A stretch of 64,000 nucleotides of DNA from Rhinopomastus cyanomelas (taxonomy: Eukaryota; Chordata; Aves; Bucerotiformes; Rhinopomastidae), in NCBI GenBank assembly GCA_013400115.1, contig VXBP01010329.1, positions 177,515 through 241,514 of the forward strand, read 5' to 3'. Both the position numbers and the translations under genes were made by a program. Below, piece after piece: positions 46,719 through 58,602 of the stretch. The notes under the pieces were generated by a model, which was given only the letters and a program-made list of their open reading frames with translations, made no database searches and was not told where the DNA came from. Positions within the stretch are counted from its first letter, which is position 1; the number at the start of each line of letters is the position of its first letter.

Positions 46719-47844
46719 AGGTGTTGCTATGAGATCCAAATTATTAGCTTGATCTGGTACTTACGGACTTGAAGTGTTGCCTTCATTGTTTTAAAACCTT
46801 GCCGAAAAGACTCGGCAAGGAGCGAACACCTAACGCACAGTCAGCCTGGGAATGGAAATGCGAACACGTGCATGCACCTCAGTATTTGCTGAGTGGAAGG
46901 AGAACACCCTTAATTTTGGAATCACTTCGGCAGTAACTCCATTGCACGTGTAAGTGAAGAGACTAGATAGAACTGATCCTGCGACTTGCGGCTTTGTACG
47001 GCCTCACATATCACACCGTGAGAAGCCTTCGCTGGCTCGGGGAAGCATCAGAAAGCCAACTGCTCACTGGCTGTGTGCAGAGAGATTTGGTGGGGAAACT
47101 ACTCCTGGTTGGAATGTGCACTGAATCCAAAGAGCTCTGGAAGAATTCCTGCAGGAAAAAACCAAGCCACAGAGCAAGAAAAGCAGCTCTTAGAACTAGC
47201 TCTCAAAGGAGTTTTCCTTCGCAAATCAATGTGTGATAGGAAAAGGGTAACTGAAGTTTTTTCTGACCGTCGGCAAACGCAGACAAAGCACGCAAACACC
47301 GTTAGAACTGGGGAGAGGAAACACTCGCAGTAGATGGGGCTTCTTGTCACGTGTAGGGGGAAAAAAGGCATCTAAAGGTTCAGGAGGGTAGATGGTCTGA
47401 GCTGTCAGATGGGGGTGTGAGTGGGTGGTTGTAACGCACAGCTTATGCTGACTCCATGTCAACACAACCCGTTCCAGGTGTTGCAGTTGCCGTGCCTAGA
47501 GACTTGTAGGCGTGAGGATGCTGTGTCCCCAAAGCAGAGCACAGCTCTTGCAGAGCTCTAATCCTTAGTTTGCTCTTTCTGCTTCTCGATGTTTCATTTG
47601 AGGCCACTACACTTCCTGCATTTGTTTTGAGAAACAATCCAGGGTTACTGTGTTTGCGTGGACTAAAGCAACTGAAGTGGCTTTGTGTTCAGCTTGTCAG
47701 CGCCTCAGCTGTGCAGTGCTGCTTTTAAAGGAGGGGAGACTTGTCCCCACTGGGTGTTAGCTGTTTTCTTTGGGGATGCAGGATAAAAGCCCCACACAGC
47801 CCCTTCGTGTCTGTATGCTGTTCTGCTTCCCACCTTCCCCTCAG

Positions 47845-48122
47845 ATTCTGTTGCTAGACAAGCTGAACCCTCTGTGTTCCGAAAACCTCAACACAAGTAG
47901 AGAAGAGCAAAGCCCTCCTTCCATCATGGCCCAGAAGACCCTCTGGAGTGCAGAAGGTCTGGGAAGGCACTTGATGGAATCTCTTTGGTTTTCATTGTAC
48001 AAAGCAGATGACTCTGTGCCTGGTGAGAGAAATGGGCTTGGCAAATTCCAGGGAAATATCTGCTTGAGAGCTTTGCATACCTGGTCAAAGCCAGAGATTA
48101 TCTGCGCGCTGGAAACGTGCAG
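47845..48122 (+). other. Candidate exon of unknown function
   Basis: A pyrimidine-rich acceptor (ttctgcttcccaccttcccc, tcag) at 47,844 precedes 278 bases that stay open in one frame (starts ILLLDKLNPLCSENLNTS). They end at a possible donor, gtgcag|gtacac, at 48,122/48,123. No family is recognised, and the opposite strand is also open. It could be a lncRNA exon or chance. Confidence 0.2.
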
Positions 48123-48639
48123 GTACACACGAGCAAACTCTGAAAGTATTCAAAGTGCCCTGTAAATGGGGCACGACCCAGGAAAGCCCAAGACTGTATG
48201 TAAAGTGCTGCTCCTGACCTTGCTAATTCAGGAAGAAGCAGACAGGGATGCTATGGAGATCTCTAGATCCATGAGGAAAGCTTCCAAAAGAGTGGAAAAC
48301 CTTATGCAGTGTGACCCTTAATTTCCTGGTCCCTAGGGGAGGGTGTATCACGCTGTGCTCGCAGTATGTCGTGAGCATTGTGTCCCCAGACAAGTGACTC
48401 TTGTAACTATGTTGTCCGCTGCCACGTGCGCATTTCTACCACGCCATTTCAAATGGGGCACAGCGCCTTCCATGACTATGTAAGAGCTTTCTTCTGCCAA
48501 CACCTCTTTCTCATTCCAAGGAAGTTATGCAAATAGTTCCCAATGCCACTAGGCTTCAAATCTGAAGGCCAGAAGCAGCTACAGAACGTAGAAAGCGGCA
48601 GGCTAACATGTTCAGTTCCTCTGTGCTAGATCCCTGCTG

Positions 48640-48792
48640 CCCAGGGGGGTTGTGGAGCCTCCTTCTCTGGAGACGTCCAAGACCTGCCTGGATGTGTTCC
48701 TGTGTGACTTGGTCTAGGTGATCCTGCTGTGACAGGAGGATTGCACTATATGATCTTTTGAGGTCCCTTCCAATCCTTAAAGATTCTGTGAT
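48640..48792 (+). mobile_element. CR1 LINE 3' region, sense
   Basis: gttgtggagcctccttctct, ggagacgtccaagacctgcc, ttgaggtcccttccaatcct, taaagattctgtgatc. Confidence 0.93.
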
Positions 48793-49980
48793 CACAAATG
48801 AGTTGCAGCTTGATGCTCACTCTCTGAAGAGGAGCGAGAGGTTTCAGCTGCTTGGTGCTGTGCATATGCTCTGGGACAAGCCACACAGCTTTCACAGCTC
48901 TGTGTTACCCATAAGTGAGTCAGTGGATGACCAAGCAATTAAAGGAAAAAGGAGACTCTTAGGCAAGCAAGATGTAAGAACGGCAGCCTCTGCTAAGCCA
49001 GTCTGCAGTAGTTTGCAAGACAGTGCAGGTATGACCTACAGTATCCAAGGTGGCTTCATTTAGGAAGAAAATGAACGAAGGAATTAAGAACAAACACTAA
49101 TTCTTCTGAGCTCGCAGCAGTTCGACTCGTCTGTTATGCTTCAATGCTGGTTTTTTACTTGGCTTTTGTATTTCCTTGCTGCTGTTTGCTTGGTGCTACT
49201 GCCAAGACATGGGGTTTAGCTAATGCTTTGTTCCAGATTCAATTCTCTCACTTGAGGTGTATTCCTGAGTTCTGCTTTAGTCTCCAAAATCTCATCCCAC
49301 TGGCTCAGATGAAGCTATTAGAGCCATTTTCATAAAGAGTTAGGCCAACAACACTGAGCCCAGCTGTCCCTGCGGACTTTCACACCTTACTCTGTAAGGA
49401 GCAGCCTAAGTGTGTGCAGGGGGTTAATGCAAAGCACAACGGAGTTAAGCACCATGAGAAAACCGTGACAGTTGCGCACACAAAAGAATCAAAACCTTGT
49501 CTGGAGACCAGTGCTTAGTACGAGAAGTCCTTTATTCTACATTTAAGTCCTTTAAATAAAATATTTCAATGAGCACAGCTATCCCAGATGGTGGACGCGC
49601 TCCTGCTATGTGCCAGCGTGCTTCTAGGATTAGAAGCCAGCGTGGTGGAGCTACAAACGTGGATCTTGCACTCTTGTCCGCTTTCACAGTTCTTTCCAAG
49701 CTCAGTGCCTTCTCAGGAGGAGGAAGGGACAGTGAGACTTCACGCAGCTGGTCGTTTCAAGATTTCACAATGAAACTGTGGAATTTTTCATTCTTTCTGT
49801 ATAACTTTGTACTGTCATTTCAACTGTTACTAATACTTTGGACTAGTTCCCCAACAAGGCAAAACTCCTGTTTTCATATTCTGTCTGCACCACACTGGTT
49901 CATCTGAGTGATGTCTGAGGAAACAGTGCTCAGAGGAGGTGCTGCGTAGCAGGGAAGTGCTGGTGGGTTGTTGCTGGGGA

Positions 49981-50240
49981 GAATCACAGAACATCAGGGA
50001 TTGGAAGGGACCTTGAAAGATCGTCCAGTTCAACCCCCCTGCCACAGCAGGATCCCCTAGATCCAGATGCGCAGGAACATGGTCAGGAGGGTTTGAAATG
50101 TCTCCAGAGAAAGAGACTCCACAACCCCCCTGGACAGCCCCTGCCAGGGCTCTGGTGACCTCACCATGAAGAGGTTCCTTCTCACACTGATGTGGAACCT
50201 CCTGCCCCATGTCCTACCACTGGGTGCCCCTGAGCAGAGC
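49981..50240 (-). mobile_element. CR1 LINE 3' region, antisense
   Basis: aatcacagaacatcagggat, tggaagggaccttgaaagat, then tctccagagaaagagactcc and ctcacactgatgtggaacct. It lies at the upstream edge of the PRDM5 CpG island. Confidence 0.93.
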
Positions 50241-50418
50241 CTAGTTAGCTTAAGCAGACAGTTCTCTAAGTGCCAGCAGATAACTATTTCCACACAGCCG
50301 CGAGAGGTCCCAGCTGCCAAACTGAACACATCAGGGCGTCTGTGACAGGGCGAAGCCGGCCTGCTACCTGGGAGGGGGCACAACCATCTGCCCCACCGCT
50401 TCAGGCTCAGAAACCAGG

Positions 50419-50504
50419 GTGAGGCTGAGGGGATGCTGCTCTGGCAGGGGGCCTGGACTGGGTGATCCTCGGAGGTCCCTAACAATCCCTGGTGTTCTGT
50501 GATA
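50419..50504 (+). mobile_element. CR1 LINE 3' end fragment, sense
   Basis: tgaggggatgctgctctggc, gatcctcggaggtccctaac, aatccctggtgttctgtgat. It faces the copy at 49,981. Confidence 0.8.
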
Positions 50505-50509
50505 ACCAG

Positions 50510-51660
50510 GAGGGTGCTGGCCTGCACGGCTGCGCCCGGGTGATGAGTGGAGATGAAGGGAGGAGAGGCCAACCCTCGGGTGAGGAACGTGCGCTGGCGC
50601 ACTTCGGCAGAGCCCACGGCACGCGCGTCAGCAGCCTGCCGGCACAGGGCAGGGCTAGGCCGAGGCAGCGGACAGTGCTGGCGACCCAACGGTCTCGTCA
50701 TTCTTGCCCCGACTTTCGCACGACGCTGCCAGCCACCCCCCGACGGCGCGAAGCCCTGGAGCGCGCGGGCAGCCGTCGAGCCCCGGCCCGTCCTTTCCCG
50801 CCCTTTCCCCTCCAGCCGCTGCCCCGCCCCCTCCCGCCTCGGCCCGGGAGCGGGCTGGCTCCTCCCCGCGCCTCAGAGCCCCGCTCCAGCCCCTCTTCCC
50901 GCAGCCCCCTCCCGCCTCGCTTCGTCCCGTCCCGGGAGCGGGCTGGCTCCTCCCCGCGCCTCAGAGCCCCGCTCCAGCCCCTCTTCCCGCAGCCCCCTCC
51001 CGCCTCGCTTCGTCCCGTCCCGGGAGCGGGCTGGCTCCTCCCCGCGCCTCAGAGCCCCGCTCCAGCCCCTCTTCCTGCAGCCCCCTCCCGCCTCGCCTCG
51101 TCCCGGCCCGGGAGCGGGCTGGCACCTCCCTGCGCCTCAGAGCCGGGAAGCTCCGCTCCAGCCCCGCTTCCCGCAGCCCCGTCCCGCTCCCTCCTGGTGG
51201 CGGGGCAGTCCCCGCTCACCCCGCCGCTCCTCGCCGGTAGGGAGCGGGTCCGTGCACGATGCTGGGTATGTACGTGCCGGACAGGTTTGCCCTCAAGTCG
51301 TCCAAAGTGCAGGACGGGATGGGGCTCTACACGGCCCGCAGAGTCAAAAAGGTGGGTGATGGCCGCGGAGCGGCCCGGCCCGGCCCAGAGCGGCTGCCAC
51401 GTCTCTCAGGGAGCAGGGCGGCCCCTCCGCCCTCCCGCTTCCCCTCAGCCCCGCCCGGGTTCCCCGCGCCCCCGCTGGCTAGGAACTCGCGGTGCTGCCT
51501 GGGGCGGGGTCGGGCTGGCGGGGATGGAGGGGTTGTCTGTGGGGTTTGTGTCTCCCCCTCGTTCCGGTTCCCGCTCGGCCGCAGGCCGCGGGGCCCTGCC
51601 GCCTCACCGTCCGTGAGGCTGCGTGGGCGATTGAATCTCGAGTTTTGGGGTGGTACGGCC
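50510..51660 (+). promoter_or_regulatory. PRDM5: CpG island, PRDM5 promoter
   Basis: Dense CpG surrounding PRDM5 exon 1, with no TATA box seen near the start codon and many cccctcccgc or ccccgccccc GC boxes. A long plus frame of 374 codons here is a product of the repeat and base composition. The transcription start is not placed. Confidence 0.8.
50813..51190. repeat. PRDM5: 88-bp GC-rich tandem repeat, four copies, in the PRDM5 promoter
   Basis: The marker gagcgggctggctcctcc recurs at 50,848, 50,936 and 51,024, and as gagcgggctggcacctcc at 51,112, each exactly 88 bases apart. Between markers run cgcctcagagccccgctcca, gcccctcttcccgcagcccc and ctcccgcctcgcttcgtccc. Copies 1-3 are almost identical; the last has an insertion (gggaagct) and several changes. 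The array ends about 70 bases before the start codon. Confidence 0.95.
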
Positions 51661-54600
51661 GGGCCTGTGAAGCGACGTGATGAGCCCTCATACCCCAGCC
51701 GGGTCATGTCCCGTGGCGCCTCGGAACTGGGTTGAAAAGGCTCTGGATTAGCTCAAATCCCAGTTTTAACTGCCCAGGTGGCTGCTCTGAAGCTGTGGGC
51801 CCTGCCTTGCTGCAAACTTCTTGGTTCCATCTTGGTCCTGCCTCGTTTTTCAGAATTTTAATCAACAGGCTTTAGATGCCCTGGGCTAAAGGGTCTCTCG
51901 TCTTTAAGGTGTCCCTGAGTGTGAATGAAGGGGGTGGGTGTGGAAACGTTCTGGATCTCTTGTCTGGCTTCCCCCCCTCATTGTGGCTCTGAACCGTTGA
52001 TTGAAAACTGTTGGGAGCTCGCCCAGGGAGGAAGGTTGTGCATAGCTCCTGTTCCACAGTGCAGTTTGTTCATGCAGTCTCTCGTCTCTGAAGTAGAGTG
52101 AAGCTCACTGGAATCGTGTGTGTGCATTGCAGAAGGTGAAGGCAGAGGCAGTTGTACTAAGTGTGTTTGATGACAATTTTTGTTTGTTACAGGCTTGTCG
52201 TTTGGTAGTGAGTTACGTGGCCAGTGGCACAAGCAGTTGTAGCTTGCAAAGCCCTAATCAGGAGTGTGTGTGTCTGGGTTTGCTCTTTGGTAGGGTGAGG
52301 AACCAACTCTAAAGTCATTTTGCAGTGGTGGAAACAGGTGTTTCAGAAACCTCAGTGCTGTGTTCTGCTACAGCTGGGTGTTCAAATAGCACACTTGATA
52401 TGTTGGGTGTTCCCAGACCGCAGTATTCTTTTCCATGAAAAGCGCATCTGAAGTGCTCTCATTGTGTTTTCTTGTCTGTTCATGAGTACTACACGGCTAT
52501 GAGACAGAGTAGCTAGCAGCTCTTAAATTAATTTGTTGGAGCTTTAGTTTTGGCAGCAGGTGCTGCATATGATGCTTAATTGTGAAGATCTGTGTTGCAG
52601 AGTATAGGAAGTCCTGTGCCACTTTCTCTCTGCTGTTACACGGCTGTGGTTGTCTTAACTGAAAATAAAACACACTTCAGATGATTTTATAATCAAAAGT
52701 GGCAGTACTGACTCTCCAAGTGCCAAGTAATCGTGAAGGCCTCTGGAAATTCTGCTATTACCAAAGTTATGGCAATAATACATTTTGAACATCTGTTGTT
52801 TGCCATCTGCTTTTGCACCTTCAAGCGTTGTTCTGCGAGTTCAGGCTTCTGTCTGCAGTCATAAAAGGTTGAAACTTACGTTCAACTGACCTTAATGAAA
52901 CTGACCTTAATGAAAGCTGTGATTCTCTTGCAATTTCTTTTCTCCAACAGCCGGTCTTTGGTCACAGCACCAGTATCATAAGGCCCCTAGTAGAGTCATC
53001 AGAGCTACTGCTCTGATGGAAGAAGATTGTTCTTAGTATGCTTTTGGTCAGTATGTATTGGTGTATAACAGCCTGTTTATTAAGTAGGTTTAATAAATAC
53101 ATGTATATGAAGGAAGCGCTGTGATAGGCTGGACTTGATGATCTTACGGGCCTTTTCCAGCCTCAATAATTCAGTGATTCTGTGAAAGACTGCGTAATTA
53201 TGCTGGTCCCCATGGACCTGTGTGTTCCAAGACAGCAGGTTTTGCTGTCTCTAATTTCTGCTTTCTCTCAACATTTGAGAAGCCCAAAAAAGTTCTTAGA
53301 AGTCTGAATCACCTATTCTTCATGTTGCAGTCACTTTACATTTAGAGATGGACACCTTGCCTTTTGCTTCTACCATTGTTTTACGCTTTTAGAAGGCCTT
53401 AGACATAATGCAGTAGAGTTTTGGAGTAGCAGAGGTAGGAATGATCTATGGTGATTCTTGTTCCGAGTCAGTACTCAGTATTAAGCTGTTGCGGTGCTTT
53501 ATAAGGTATCTGGGGATCCTTTGGATTGCAAGGATCAAAGCATTACTGAGGTGAGGCTTGCAGAAGCCTCCACGGTGCTTAAAGAAGAAATTAATCTCTT
53601 TAAGCCCCCTTCAGAAGTGTTCCTCTGCTGCTGAGTTGAGTGTGGGAGACTTGCTTTTCCAGGTTCCTTATGCATTATGTCTTCAAATTACTTTTGTGTT
53701 AAAAAGGTAAGGTGTTTTCCTTTTTCTTTTGTAGGACTAATTGAGATTATAGTCCAATAAGTTTCTTTTCATCTTGATAATTGCTATGACTAATGAGAGA
53801 TTCTGCAGATATAATTATGCCCTCTCCTAGAGCTCAGTAATTACAGCGAGCTGCTTTCATTGCATCAAAACTCTTTATAGCTTTCTAAGCAAATGAGGAA
53901 AGCCTGTTCGATCCGGCAGGAGGTGTCTGCTCCAGAAGAGGCCTGCCTTACCTTTCCTGAGCTCGCTAAGACTGGGCATTTCCAGAGGAGTTTTCCTGAG
54001 CCACCACCTTGACTCTCCTTCCTCCTTAATCTGAGCAAATTACCTTCTGTGCGCTACCTGTGTAGCCCCAGTTGGCAGTGCATTTGCTGGGATGGTGCTC
54101 AGGGTACACTGAGGACATGAACGGCTGCAAACTTAGAGCTGCGTTGTCTGACTTTCACCTTCTTTGCAGCTGAGGTAAAAGAAGGAAATTTCAGTTTAAG
54201 TCCCAGGATTTGTAAAGCTGGCAGCGGAGGAACTCTGACCTCATTTGATCAACAAACCAATGTGGAGTGGTGTGAATATCATGTGGAATGAAAGATATGA
54301 AGCCCCACAGTGACAGTTCTTGCTGTCACTGCCTGTATCTGTGTCTCCATTACCGCTCTCACACCAGCTGGTCTTGTCCTCTCAGCTTTGCTGGTCTCTC
54401 TATGAAATGATCTATGAAATTTAAAAACATTGCCCCTCTTTTCTGTTGCTGTGGTCTGCATTGCCAGTTTTCTTTGCCTTTGTTCAGTACATCCTGAGCT
54501 TTAAATATGGGGATTTTTTTTTCTTGTTAGTTGGTCGGTTGTTTCTAGGAGGAATGATCCTGGAAGATTTCCATTGCACTTCTCCCTCTCCACTCTACCT

Positions 54601-55659
54601 GTAGGCAGCCTGTCTAAGCTAAATAGGAGGGAAGATGTGTAGCAGACTGTTTCTGGGATGGTGGAATGTGCCTGGCGGATTGGGACGTGTGGATGAGATC
54701 AATACTTTTGGTAGCCAAAATACTGTTGTTTTTCAAGAGACAGCAAATTTGCTTTTCATTATATGGTTATAATGTCTAATGCTTAGAAGGATTGAGAGAA
54801 TACTGCCTAAAGGAGCATAGCTTTTCACAGTCCGGTTTGTGGGGCTTCACACTGCAAATAAGGACAAGGTTGAGAGTGGAAGTTAGGCCTGCATTAGAAA
54901 AAAATTCTCTTTAAATATTGTACGCTGCTGTTCATGTGACATCTGGGAAGGAAAAAACCACCGACACCCATTACTGTTGGAAGGACATGTGAATGGATGC
55001 CTTCGCAGCATGTGCTGTGACTTAGCAGGTGGTATCATGTTTTAATTTTGTTTGTGAGGGCTTGAATTAATTCACAAACACGTGCATACTTCCTGTGTTT
55101 AGAAACAACTCCCTCTGCTTGATCAAGACCTTGGTTATTCAGTGTTTTGGTTTGCGCCCTTCAGAAAACTCCGTGGCAAGTAATCTTGCAAACAGATCTC
55201 ATACAAACGTTGTGCAGGCCATAAGGTTTGCATTTTAGTTGGGTATCTCTGGCAGGGTGCTTCCTGAACATCTTGTCAGACCTGCAAGATGTCAAAGCTG
55301 TAAATTTTGGCCTTGGTTAAAATGAAAATGCCAAGAGAAGAAGCCTGCAGAGGAAAGGTAGAGATCTAGGAGGTTCTCCAAGCTGTGAAAGGACTGGCAG
55401 TGAGCTTGAAGTTGAACCCTCAAGGACATTCACCTTCTTGGTGCACAGTAGGATGACAAAGGAAAACTATTCTTTTCTATTTGAAGCTAAAGGAGACCCC
55501 CCCCTGCTGGAGTTTGGTAATTCACTGGCCTTTGTTTTTAACCTACCCATTCTCTCTTTTGTGATTATTCCCAAGGGTGAAAAATTTGGCCCCTTTGCAG
55601 GGGAGAAGCGAATGCCGCAGGAGTTGGATGAGAACACAGACTGCAGGCTCATGTGGGAG
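51259..55659 (+). CDS. PRDM5: PR domain zinc finger protein 5, first two coding exons (3'-partial)
   Basis: PRDM5 is a nuclear PR-domain, C2H2 zinc-finger transcription regulator acting on extracellular-matrix and collagen genes; human loss causes brittle cornea syndrome. Exon 1, 51259-51351, encodes MLGMYVPDRFALKSSKVQDG followed by MGLYTARRVKK (31 residues) and ends at aaaag|gtgggt. Exon 2, 55576-55659, encodes GEKFGPFAGEKRMPQELDEN then TDCRLMWE (28 residues) and ends at gggag|gtgagt. Both introns are phase 0, and the sequence agrees with the human N-terminus apart from a few conservative changes. GEKFGPFAGEKR is the characteristic start of the PR (SET-like) domain. The rest of the PR domain and all zinc fingers lie beyond the window; no further exon was found up to 64,000. 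Confidence 0.96.
51352..55575 (+). other. PRDM5: PRDM5 intron 1
   Basis: GT-AG intron of 4.2 kb. After the CpG-rich first 300 bases it becomes AT-richer. One CR1 3' end is present (53,122-53,187). No other feature was seen. Confidence 0.92.
53122..53187 (+). mobile_element. CR1 LINE 3' end fragment, sense, in PRDM5 intron 1
   Basis: gataggctggacttgatgat, cttacgggccttttccagcc, tcaataattcagtgattctg. Confidence 0.85.
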
Positions 55660-56273
55660 GTGAGTAATATGGAGAGATGCTATCACTGCTGGCAAAAGTG
55701 TCCTCAGAATTCAATTTTTACTGTAAGAAATCATTGTTGTTGGGTTTTTTCCCCCATGGCTTAAAGATACTGTAGTGAGAGTTTTGTACTCCTTAATGCT
55801 TTCAAAATGCTTTTGTGTGGAGGGGGATTGACTGTAGAAAGATCAAGAAAGAGTAAGGTGTAGTTTCTACTCACCAAAGTGAAGCAAAGCATACAAATAC
55901 AACAGCTTTGTGAAAAAATACCAACAAATCATGAAAATAAAGTGAGAATAATGTGAATATAGGGAGGTGATTATAATATACTGAGACACTGATTTATGCT
56001 GATAACAGGTGTCGGCTCCAAGCTTTAGCAGTAACATGAAATAGTTCCTGCCATGACGCTTGTGCCCAGGTGTGGAAATGGTGATGTTTTTAGAGTTTGG
56101 CGCCTTGGTGGTGTGGAGTTGTGAGATCTTTAGGGAAATAAAACCCTGGTTCTGTGGGTGAATGAGGGTCAAATGAGTTTCAGGGTTCTTGTAAACATTT
56201 TTTTGTATGTGTTAGGCAAACAGTAGTTCATGCACTCAATCTCACAGTGAAGTCCTTAACCAATCCTAGTTCA

Positions 56274-56625
56274 CAGAATCACAGAACATTAGGGATTGGA
56301 AGGGACCTTGAAAGATCATGTAGTCCAATCCCACCACCACAGCAGGATCCCCTAGATACAGTCGCACAGGAACATGGCCAGGCAGGTTTTAAATGTCCCC
56401 AGAGGAGACTTCACAATGCCCCTGGGCAGCCCCTGCCAGGGCTCTTTCACCCTCACTGGGAAGAAGTTCCTTCTCAGACTGATGTGGAACCTCCTGTGTT
56501 CCAGCTGACAGCCATTACCCTTTGTCATGTTATTAGCATCCTGTCCTGGCTCCATCCTCCTGACACCCATCCTTCACATATTTATCAACATTAATGAGGT
56601 CACCCCTCAGTCTCTCTCAGGTTTT
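56274..56625 (-). mobile_element. CR1 LINE 3' region, antisense
   Basis: cacagaatcacagaacatta, gggattggaagggaccttga, through atgtggaacctcctgtgttc and acattaatgaggtcacccct. Well preserved. Confidence 0.94.
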
Positions 56626-58149
56626 TTTATGCCTCTTTAGGATGTTTCTTCAGGTTGTTTGAAGTCAGTGAAGTATTTGAGCTAGAACAAGGTTTTAAGC
56701 AGCGATGGTGGGTGGATTATTGCAACAAGAAGGTCTTAAAGACTGTTGGAAAGCTGCACCCTTGTCCAGATTCCTCAGAGCTGGTGAGTACCTGAGATTT
56801 ACCTGTTTGTGCAGGGCAGAAACTGAATGGCAAATACCTGTATTCACTGATGACATTGATATGACCCCAGCGACAGTCAGAAAAGGAGGTTTTTGTGAGC
56901 TGTTCCAAAACCATGTCATAATGTCTTATTGTAACGGAGTTCTGAGAGCCTCCTGCATACCAGATTTTATGATTTCCTGAGCGTTTGAACGCAAGTTGTT
57001 CATGTCTGCTGAGGTTGATCTGGACGTGAGCTTGGTAATATAATTTAAGTCATGCTGAGCATAGTCTTAGGTTGAAAATCAAGGCCAGGAATGCAGAATG
57101 TAAAAAGTTGAACCATCCAAGTAGATGGTTATTCCAGAGGCTGTGGGAGGCAGTCACAGCAACTAGCCAAGATTGTGCGTGGTCAGCTGTACCCAAGATA
57201 TTAAAGACAATAAGTCTATTGCATGAAGGCACAGTAAAGCCTGACCTCGCCATCGCACAGCACTCACAAAACCAGTTGCAAGTGTTTTCAGAGAGAATGC
57301 CTTTCGAAGAAATGCAAAGAAGTAGAGGCTTTTTCTAAGTCATGCAAAAACAAATGGTAGTGAAACATATCTTGGTACATGGTGCACGGGATCTGAGCTT
57401 CAGTACTGTTGAATCATTTTGTGTGATGCAGTTCTCGTCGTGTGGAGTTGTGGTCTGTTTGGATCCTGTTTTTCCAAGACCGGCACCATAGTTGGCATCT
57501 CTGTAGATGCCATGTTGAGGCACAGTTGTACACTTCGTGTTTGCTTTCCGTCTTTCGGAAAACATGGCACTCCAGACATTTACTAGGTTAAAGGTATGTG
57601 TTTTGCTTTAATTGCTGAGGCTGTTTGTGTTCAGCAGAATGCCGTTGGTCTGCCTGGATCTTGCATAGCTGTGAAGAAATCGAACGTTTACACTTGCTTG
57701 TTCAACAGATTCCAGAGGACCAGGATGTGTGTGTGGGAAGCATCCTTGATTTGCTGAGCTACACGCTGAAATGTTTTCTTTGCAAGTGATGTTTAAGGGA
57801 AGGAAACTAAACCTGTGGCAACCATGTTAGGAGTAGTAAGAAAACAGCCACAAAATGTCCACAAAGGTTTCTGGTTTTCCATTCTTTCTGACAAAATATA
57901 CCTTGCCATTATCCCCTCAGACCCCCTGTAATTCTGTCTCAGCGCAGTGTGCGTTATGATGCTTAAGTGCACAGCTACAATGAGCTGGGCATGTCGTTCT
58001 TAGCATCCCAATAACCCCTTGATGAAATCCTGCGTCACTGGGCTGTATGAGCCCACTGGACATAGCAATTCTGAGTATTTTCTGCAAGAGCAAGTACTTT
58101 GAGGCAAGAACAGCATAAACTTTAGTACCTAAAGTTCACAGAATTTTTT

Positions 58150-58602
58150 ACCTCTGGAGGCTCAGAGCCACAGAGATGATGAAGGGAGTGAAGCATCTCC
58201 CTGGTGAGGAAAGGCTGAGGGAGCTGGGCCTCTTGAGCTTACAGAAAAAGAAACTGAGGGGTGATCCCATGGATGTTGATAAAGATGTGAAGGGTAGGTG
58301 TCAGGAGGATGGAGCCAGGCTCTGCTCAGGGGCACCCAGTGACAGGACAGGGGGCAGCAGGTGTGAGCTGGAACACAGGAGGTTCCACATCAATGTGAGA
58401 AGGAACTTCTTTGTGGTGAGGGTGACAGAGCCCTGGAAGGGGCTGCCCAGGGGGGTTGTGAAGTCTCCTTCACTGGAGGTGTTTAAAACTCTCCTGGACA
58501 TGTTCCTGTACAATCTGATCTAGGGGATCCTGCTGTGTTGGGGGGGATTGGGGTGGATGATCTGTCTGGGTCCCTTCCAATCCCTGCTGTTCTGTGAACT
58601 CC
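58150..58602 (+). mobile_element. CR1 LINE, end of ORF2 plus 3' UTR, sense
   Basis: It still encodes the C-terminal part of CR1 ORF2 without a stop over about 110 codons (EERLRELGLLSLQKKKLRGD, FFVVRVTEPWKGLPRGVVKS). The terminus follows: gtcccttccaatccctgctg, ttctgtgaac. This is the least decayed ORF2 end in the window. It is strongly 5'-truncated, so not mobile. Confidence 0.94.

Larger units (their letters stand above)
42153..50500. other. Intergenic region NDNF-PRDM5
   Basis: It contains CR1 elements (listed separately) and several coding-like but unassigned stretches near 42.2, 43.9-44.3, 44.8-45.1 and 47.8-48.1 kb. I recognise no known gene. Beyond 45 kb the DNA becomes less GC-rich. 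Confidence 0.6.

Noticed and set aside
50492..51616. 374-codon plus-strand open frame and two overlapping ones upstream of PRDM5
   Set aside because: They are produced by the 88-bp repeat, open in all three frames since 88 is not a multiple of 3. The real PRDM5 start at 51,259 is in another context.
56705..56980. 91-codon plus frame in PRDM5 intron 2 as possible exon 3
   Set aside because: It does not resemble the PR-domain sequence expected after the MWE end of exon 2.
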